A DNA stretch of 64,000 bases from an uncultured Collinsella sp. (GTDB lineage Bacteria > Actinomycetota > Coriobacteriia > Coriobacteriales > Coriobacteriaceae): NCBI GenBank assembly GCA_937923795.1, contig CALDWI010000017.1, positions 1 to 64,000 of the forward strand, written 5' to 3'. A model generated the notes under the pieces. That model was given only the letters and a program-made list of their open reading frames with translations, was not told the origin of the DNA and ran no database searches. Positions within the stretch are counted from its first letter, which is position 1. Each line of letters starts with the position of its first letter. Positions 59,499 through 64,000 of the stretch are shown here, in pieces. Made by a program: the position numbers and the translations under genes.

Positions 59499-59842
59499 AT
59501 ATGCCTCCCTGCATTGAGTTTGCCGCGCACCATCATATCCGAGCCGAGCATCCCCCGAAGAACATTTTTGAAAAAGATACTTGCCAAATCGCTGGAGCCT
59601 GATTAAGTTAAAGATGACCGCAACGTTGGTCACCATTTGATCGAGCATATTCAGTTTCAGTTTTCAGCGTGTAAGAGAAAGAAGATCGGCATATGAACAC
59701 CAAGCATCTTTTATCGACAACTAAATAACGGAGCAAGACCGCCCGAGGCGCTCGCTAACGTCAGCTGTCCCGTCTAAGCACGGAGCACGCCCATCACCCG
59801 GCAAACGTCCTTCGAGCATATTGGCCCCATAGCACCCAATCC

Positions 59843-59909
59843 AGCACATCAAGAACCGCAAGCACATCACCAACGACACCCAGCACATCACTCGCAAGCA
59901 AGCACATCA
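59843..59909 (+). repeat. Four iteron-like direct repeats upstream of the ClpP/VirD4 cassette
   Basis: AGCACATCA occurs at 59843, 59861, 59882 and 59901, spaced 18, 21 and 19 bp, about two helical turns. The array ends 15 bp before the start of the 299-residue gene at 59925. Regular spacing suggests a protein-binding array (operator or iterons). The rest of the 426-bp gap from 59499 shows no gene or RNA that I can support. Confidence 0.6.
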
Positions 59910-59924
59910 CAGATTGGAAACGCC

Positions 59925-60824
59925 ATGAACACCCATCCCCAAACCGCCGGCACCGTCCTCCAGGCCCGCATCGACCGCGCCCTACACGGTGGCTACGACG
60001 CCAGCTTCGCCGCTGCCACGATTGCAAACTTCGCCTTGCTGTCCATCGACGAGGCTCTAAGTAACCACGAGTTTTCGGCGAATCGCTGTGCCGAGATCAT
60101 GGACGACTCGGCCGTCCGTGAGCTGACCGACCCTTATCTCGGACCCCACGGCAAGACCGACGGCCCGTATACCATGGGCCATCTAGCGCATATGATCACG
60201 GCACTCGATACCAAGTTGCGACTCGACATGGACGACGAGACGCGGATGACATTGATGGATCATCGATACGATCTGCAAAACGCTCTGACGCTTCCCATTC
60301 ACGACCTCGCCATGGGTCTCAACGCCTTGGAGGCGCGGCACCAGCAGGCAAACTGCGGGCAGGACGATACGGCAGACCCATCGGGACCACCCAGCATCAT
60401 GGTGCTCGACCGCGAACGTTACAACCGCGCAACCGCCCGATTCCAGGCCGGCCCGACGACGGTTCGCACCCTTATCGACATGCTCCGCATACTCAGCCTC
60501 AATCGTCTCTTCGACGGTTATCGAGCATTGGCGCCTGTTGGCCTTCGCACCCAGACAGTCCGGATTATCGATATCCAGCAGCGGCAGTTCGAGCGCTACC
60601 GCGATGAATGGGAGATGAGCCAAAGCATCGTTCACTTCTACCTGAAGCGCTACGGCCCCAACGAATTTCCCGATGATCTCGAGCGCCAGCTGCACCTTGC
60701 CTACACCGCGCCCATCGCCACGCTGCTGCGCTTTGGCGCGTTCGACAAAGCGCTGGCTAATGCCGGGAGCCATAAGGCCGCTACCGAGCTTGAACGCAGG
60801 CTCGAGCGTGCCTTCGAAGCTTAA
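59925..60824 (+). CDS. Helical protein of unknown function, first gene of the ClpP/VirD4 cassette
   Basis: 299 residues, soluble and predicted almost wholly helical, with no signal peptide and no motif I can name. Notable stretches are IANFALLSIDEAL, GHLAHMITALDTKLRL, TLPIHDLAMGLNALEARHQ and the Arg/Glu-rich end. A central linker (about 143-160) is Asp/Pro/Ser-rich and may divide two domains. The ribosome site is weak (TTGGAAA). Codon use looks like the host. Position ahead of the protease and ATPase genes, 53 nt from the next start, suggests an adaptor, substrate or regulator for them. Confidence 0.75.
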   Translation: MNTHPQTAGTVLQARIDRALHGGYDASFAAATIANFALLSIDEALSNHEFSANRCAEIMDDSAVRELTDPYLGPHGKTDGPYTMGHLAHMITALDTKLRLDMDDETRMTLMDHRYDLQNALTLPIHDLAMGLNALEARHQQANCGQDDTADPSGPPSIMVLDRERYNRATARFQAGPTTVRTLIDMLRILSLNRLFDGYRALAPVGLRTQTVRIIDIQQRQFERYRDEWEMSQSIVHFYLKRYGPNEFPDDLERQLHLAYTAPIATLLRFGAFDKALANAGSHKAATELERRLERAFEA

Positions 60825-60877
60825 AGACGGGCACGCATAGCCCCACTCAGATCCACTACATTCAGAAAGGAGTCCCC

Positions 60878-61495
60878 ATGGACACCACCCAGAACCCCAT
60901 CATCAGCCCGCTCACGATGCGCGAGTCGGCTCGTGGCATAACGCTCACTTCCGTCTACGACGAGATGCTCGCCCGACGTGAGCTTTCCGTCGTGGGCGAC
61001 ATCAACAGTGCGATGGCACACGATCTGTGCCAGCAGATTCGTCTGCTCGAGGCCGCAGACCCCACGGCCCCCATCACGGTCTTTGTTGCCAGCCCCGGCG
61101 GCAGCGTGCGCGCCGGCCTCGCCATCTACGACACCATGCGCCTCTCGCCGCGCCCCATCCACACCGTCTGCCTGGAGTTTGCGGCCTCTATGGGCGCCAT
61201 CATCTTCATGGGTGGCAACGAGCGCCGTATGACGCCCCATGCAGAACTCATGATTCACGACCCGCTCATCCCGCAAGGAGCTGGGGGCTCGGCCCTAGCA
61301 CTCCAGGAAACAAGCCGGCGTCTCATGCAGACCCGCAAGACCCTGACGCAAATCCTGTCTGATCGAAGCGGCCTTTCGGCCAAGCGTATCCAAACACTCA
61401 CGGCAAAGGATACGTACCTTTCGGCCGAGCGCGCCGTCGAGCTCGGCTTTGCCCACGGCATTCTCACCTCGACCAAGGAGACCGCCCATGTCTAA
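60878..61495 (+). CDS. ClpP-like serine protease
   Basis: 205 residues of the ClpP/crotonase fold. The oxyanion segment SPGGSVRAGLAIYDTMR, the nucleophile Ser104 in EFAASMGA, His127 in MIHDPL and Asp178 in TAKDTYLSAERAVELGFAHG give a full catalytic triad. It differs from housekeeping ClpP: no QER-type hydrophobic pocket sequence is obvious and the N-terminal axial loop is unlike. It resembles mobile-element ClpP-like proteases. AAAGGAG lies 5 nt before the ATG. Its end overlaps the VirD4-like ATPase gene by 8 nt, so the two are made together. Confidence 0.9.
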   Translation: MDTTQNPIISPLTMRESARGITLTSVYDEMLARRELSVVGDINSAMAHDLCQQIRLLEAADPTAPITVFVASPGGSVRAGLAIYDTMRLSPRPIHTVCLEFAASMGAIIFMGGNERRMTPHAELMIHDPLIPQGAGGSALALQETSRRLMQTRKTLTQILSDRSGLSAKRIQTLTAKDTYLSAERAVELGFAHGILTSTKETAHV

Positions 61496-62861
61496 CCTCA
61501 ACACAGCCCTGCATGCCCCGGCCCCCACCATCCTTGCGCAAGCCCACGCACTCTCGTGTGATACGCGTCAAACGGGCCTCAACAACAATATGCTCGTAAT
61601 CGGGCCTTCGGGCGCCGGCAAGACCCGCAACGTTCTTAAGCCCAACCTGCTGCAGATGAATGCGAGCTATATCGTGCTCGACACCAAAGGGACGCTTTGC
61701 CGCGAAGTCGGACCCGTGCTTGCCGCGCACGGCTATCGTGTGCAGCGCCTCAACTTTGCCGATCTTGACGATACGGCCACCATGCCCAAGGACGTCGAGC
61801 AATGCGGCTACAACCCGCTCAACCACATCCGCCGCACCAAAGACGGCAAGCCCAACCAACAGGACATCATCTCGGTCGCCAAGGCCATCTGTCCCGTCGA
61901 GGACCAAACCCAGCCGTTTTGGGACCATGCGGCCGCCAACCTGCTTTCCTGCCTGATCGCCTATGTGTGTGAGCAGTTGCCCGTGGAGGAGCAGACGTTT
62001 TCATCGGTGATCGACCTTTGCGAACATCTCCAAGACCGCGCCACGGCACGCCTCTTCAACGACCTGCAGACCACCGACTCCACAAGCTATGCGCTCTCGC
62101 TCTGGCGGCGCTACTCCCCCACCATCACGGCCGAAAAGATGCATGCGAGCATCATGGGCATCCTTGCCGAAAAGGTCATGTGCCTGGGCTTTGATGGTGC
62201 ACGCCGTCTGTACACCGATGCGAATCAGATCGATTTCGCGGCTCTGGGATGCGAGCGTCGAGCGCTCTTCGTCACCGTCAGCGATCTCGACCGTAGCCTC
62301 GATCCACTCACCAACCTGTTTGTAACGCAGGCCTTCGCGGGACTCATCCGCTACGCCGACGCGCAGCCCGACGGTCGCCTTGCGATACCGGTTCGATTTA
62401 TGCTCGACGACTTTGCCAACCTGCAGATGCCGCAAATCGATAACGTTCTGTCCATCATCCGCAGCCGCGAGATCTGGGCAACCCTATTGCTGCAGTCAAC
62501 AAACCAGCTCGATGCGCTCTATGGCGAGGCGCGCGCTCGCTCCATCATGGGCAACTGCGACACGCAGCTCGTACTAGCCTTTCAGGACCCCGAGAGCGCC
62601 CGCGTCTTTTCCGAGCGTGCCGACGTGCTGCCCAGTACGCTCATGGCAACGCCCGTCGACCGCTCTTGGCTGTTCGTCCGCGGCCGCGCTCCCCAGCAGG
62701 TCGAGCGCTTTAGGCTCGAGGACCACCCGCTCTACACAGAGCTCCCCGAAGCCCAAAGCGTCCAGGTCGAATTCACCAGTAGCAGCGCTCGTCTTCCGGC
62801 GCGCCCTCGACGATTGCGATGCCCGCCGAGGCGCCCAACGCGCTGGCGCCCGCCTCGATAA
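61488..62861 (+). CDS. Soluble VirD4/TraG-like ATPase
   Basis: 457 residues. Walker A is in MLVIGPSGAGKTRNVLKPNL, followed by the VirD4 family mark YIVLDTKGTLCREVG. Late motifs FMLDDFANLQMPQI (Walker B) and TLLLQSTNQLDALYG, then LVLAFQDPESARVFSE complete the HerA/FtsK-like coupling ATPase. No transmembrane helices precede the Walker A, unlike true conjugation coupling proteins, so it is cytoplasmic. AAGGAG lies 7 nt before ATG 61488, within the protease gene. The last 30 residues are Arg/Pro-rich and encoded opposite deoC, as if the original stop was lost. No relaxase or other type IV secretion gene is nearby. Confidence 0.88.
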   Translation: MSNLNTALHAPAPTILAQAHALSCDTRQTGLNNNMLVIGPSGAGKTRNVLKPNLLQMNASYIVLDTKGTLCREVGPVLAAHGYRVQRLNFADLDDTATMPKDVEQCGYNPLNHIRRTKDGKPNQQDIISVAKAICPVEDQTQPFWDHAAANLLSCLIAYVCEQLPVEEQTFSSVIDLCEHLQDRATARLFNDLQTTDSTSYALSLWRRYSPTITAEKMHASIMGILAEKVMCLGFDGARRLYTDANQIDFAALGCERRALFVTVSDLDRSLDPLTNLFVTQAFAGLIRYADAQPDGRLAIPVRFMLDDFANLQMPQIDNVLSIIRSREIWATLLLQSTNQLDALYGEARARSIMGNCDTQLVLAFQDPESARVFSERADVLPSTLMATPVDRSWLFVRGRAPQQVERFRLEDHPLYTELPEAQSVQVEFTSSSARLPARPRRLRCPPRRPTRWRPPR

Positions 62862-63453
62862 ACGCAAGGGCCTCCTCGTAGTTATGGATGCCGCCCGCCG
62901 CCTTGATTGCCACAGCGTCGCCAAGCACCTCGCGCATCAGCTGCACGTCTTGAAGCTTGGCGCCGCCAAAGCTTCTGCCGGTCGACGTCTTAAGAAAGCC
63001 CGGCTTAGCCTCAAGGGCAATTTCGCACACGCGACGCTTGGCGGCATCGTCGCCGTCCAGTTTGCACATCTCGACGATTACCTTATCGGTGATACCGCGC
63101 TCGCGGCAAAAATCGGCGATTGCGGTCATCTCGTGCTCGATGGCGTCAAAGTCACGGTTCTCGACCGATTCCTGGTTCAACACGTAATCGATCTCGGTGA
63201 AGCCACATGCGGCATATTCTTCGAACCTCGCGAGCTTTTCCTCGAGCGTCATCGTACCCTGAGGAAAGTCGATAGCGCCGGCAAGGATGATGTCAGAACC
63301 CTCGAGCATGGCGCGACCTGTCGCATACTCCTGCAGATTCGCAAACACGCAACGGAAATCGTACTTCAGCGCCTTCTCGACATACTGTTCAAACGTGTCC
63401 TCAGGCGCGTCGATATAGTCAATGTACTTATTGATGGGCTTGGCAAGGGTCAT
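62773..63453 (-). CDS. deoC: Deoxyribose-phosphate aldolase
   Basis: 226 residues of the DeoC TIM barrel. EIDYVLNQ (Asp), GFLKTSTGRSFGGA (Schiff-base Lys155) and AIKAAGGIHNYEEAL (second Lys) are the catalytic segments. It splits deoxyribose 5-phosphate into acetaldehyde and glyceraldehyde 3-phosphate for nucleoside catabolism. GGGAGG lies 6 nt before the ATG. Its 3' end overlaps the convergent ATPase gene by 89 nt. The leader from 63476 contains a small hairpin GTGGTTT...AAACCAC; no riboswitch is recognised. Confidence 0.94.
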   Translation of the reverse strand: MTLAKPINKYIDYIDAPEDTFEQYVEKALKYDFRCVFANLQEYATGRAMLEGSDIILAGAIDFPQGTMTLEEKLARFEEYAACGFTEIDYVLNQESVENRDFDAIEHEMTAIADFCRERGITDKVIVEMCKLDGDDAAKRRVCEIALEAKPGFLKTSTGRSFGGAKLQDVQLMREVLGDAVAIKAAGGIHNYEEALAFIEAGASALGASAGIAIVEGAPEDERCYW

Positions 63454-63662
63454 CCTGAACCTCCCTATTTAGGACCGGCAATCGATTCGTGGTTTCGCGC
63501 GAAAAACCACGTTCAATGTACGCCCATAAAGCATGGCGCTCACCTACCTTCCGGTAAGTGGTATGAAATCAGCCGTAGAAGTATATCACCAACGCCGCAC
63601 AGTATCCTGAGGCATGGCAGCCCCACATGCCCTCTCGATGCGACTTGCCCCATCCAAACAGC

Positions 63663-63698
63663 AAAGGGGCCCGCATCCCAACGGATGCGGGCCCCTTT
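63663..63698. terminator. Terminator downstream of pgi
   Basis: AAAGGGGCCCGCATCC and its perfect complement form a 16-bp stem with a CAAC loop. It lies 28 nt past the pgi stop on the minus strand, in the deoC leader gap. Confidence 0.88.
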
Positions 63699-63725
63699 CA
63701 GCCATAAGCTAACTCAGCGGCAAAA

Positions 63726-64000
63726 CTACTTGCGGTGAGCGCGATAGAACTCGATGAGCGCCTGGGTCGAAGCGTCCTGCTCGGCCTTGGCGGCGTCGTC
63801 GTGGAAGGCAGGGGTGATCTGCTTGGCAAGCTGCTTGCCCAGCTCAACGCCCCACTGGTCGTAGGAGTCGATGCCCCAGACCGTGCCCTCGACAAACGTG
63901 ATGTGCTCGTACAGGGCGATGAGCTCGCCGAGCGCGAACGGGGTCAGCGTGTCGCCGAAGATCGAGGTCGTCGGACGGTTGCCCTCAAAGCAGCGGGCCG
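63726..64000 (-). CDS. pgi: Glucose-6-phosphate isomerase, C-terminal part (cut by window edge)
   Basis: The last 91 codons of a minus-strand gene that enters from the right edge. GNRPTTSIFGDTLTPFALGE, LIALYEHITFVEGTVWGIDSYDQWGVELGKQLA is the conserved PGI C-terminal signature, including the catalytic Lys of VELGKQ. It ends in HRK and TAG at 63726-63728. The enzyme interconverts glucose 6-phosphate and fructose 6-phosphate in glycolysis. Confidence 0.94.
   Translation of the reverse strand, partial: ARCFEGNRPTTSIFGDTLTPFALGELIALYEHITFVEGTVWGIDSYDQWGVELGKQLAKQITPAFHDDAAKAEQDASTQALIEFYRAHRK

Noticed and set aside
59843..59909. Possible CRISPR array
   Set aside because: Repeats are only 9 nt with 9-12 nt gaps and there are no cas genes.

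Overview
The window looks like chromosome of a high-GC member of the Coriobacteriia, most likely a Collinsella species. This is inferred from gene content and style: a sortase-anchored LPXTG C69 dipeptidase, lactate dehydrogenase, a racemase paired with a D-aspartate-ligase-like ATP-grasp enzyme, strong GGAGG ribosome sites, and many G+C-rich intrinsic terminators. No rRNA, tRNA, CRISPR array or transposase gene was seen. Two stretches are clearly A+T-richer than their surroundings (about 32.5-36.9 kb and 39.5-41.2 kb) and look acquired.

Layout. 0-5 kb (minus): a truncated LysR regulator, a HIT hydrolase, exonuclease VII (xseA-xseB), a zinc peptidase and RNase D. 5-12 kb (plus): a lipid kinase with a 30-residue membrane peptide, a frameshifted cell-wall C69 dipeptidase, then a Trp-Trp-Trp leader peptide and attenuator in front of a TrpP-like ECF substrate-binding subunit, followed by a fused EcfA-EcfA' ATPase and EcfT. 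12-21 kb: aspartate racemase and ATP-grasp ligase, MOSC protein, secreted coiled-coil protein, membrane Ser/Thr kinase with an HTH partner, small envelope proteins, a higBA toxin-antitoxin pair and an M20 hydrolase. 21.4-25.4 kb: a lysine riboswitch controls a fused lysA-dapA frame, then dapB and dapH (acetyl-diaminopimelate/lysine pathway). 25.6-32.5 kb: nucleoid-associated protein, Mbeg1-like hydrolase, lactate dehydrogenase, an aminotransferase and NAD synthetase.

32.6-36.6 kb is an A+T-rich minus-strand cluster: DUF2087 protein, MFS transporter, B12-type radical SAM enzyme and a 36-residue peptide gene ending in a terminator. It has the form of a RiPP (modified peptide) locus, and its radical SAM gene appears to be out of frame at a run of six G near its start. 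37-46 kb: conserved membrane and low-complexity proteins, a secreted cysteine-peptidase-like protein with a lipoprotein, EttA, an SdpR/SdpI pair, TcdA and TatD, and a 230-bp element bounded by perfect 31-bp inverted repeats.

46.5-57.9 kb is a ten-gene minus-strand catabolic operon under a divergent-style promoter with a GntR/UTRA gene beside it. A YfcC transporter, amidohydrolases, FrlB-, FrlC- and FrlD-like enzymes, a second PfkB kinase, BtpA and an FGGY kinase suggest use of Amadori (fructosamine) or related conjugated compounds. 57.9-64 kb: two HAD phosphatases, then an unusual three-gene cassette behind four iteron-like repeats (unknown helical protein, ClpP-like protease, soluble VirD4/TraG-like ATPase translationally coupled to the protease), deoC and the 3' end of pgi. 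The strongest candidates for undescribed biology are the ClpP-VirD4 cassette and the radical SAM/36-residue peptide cluster.
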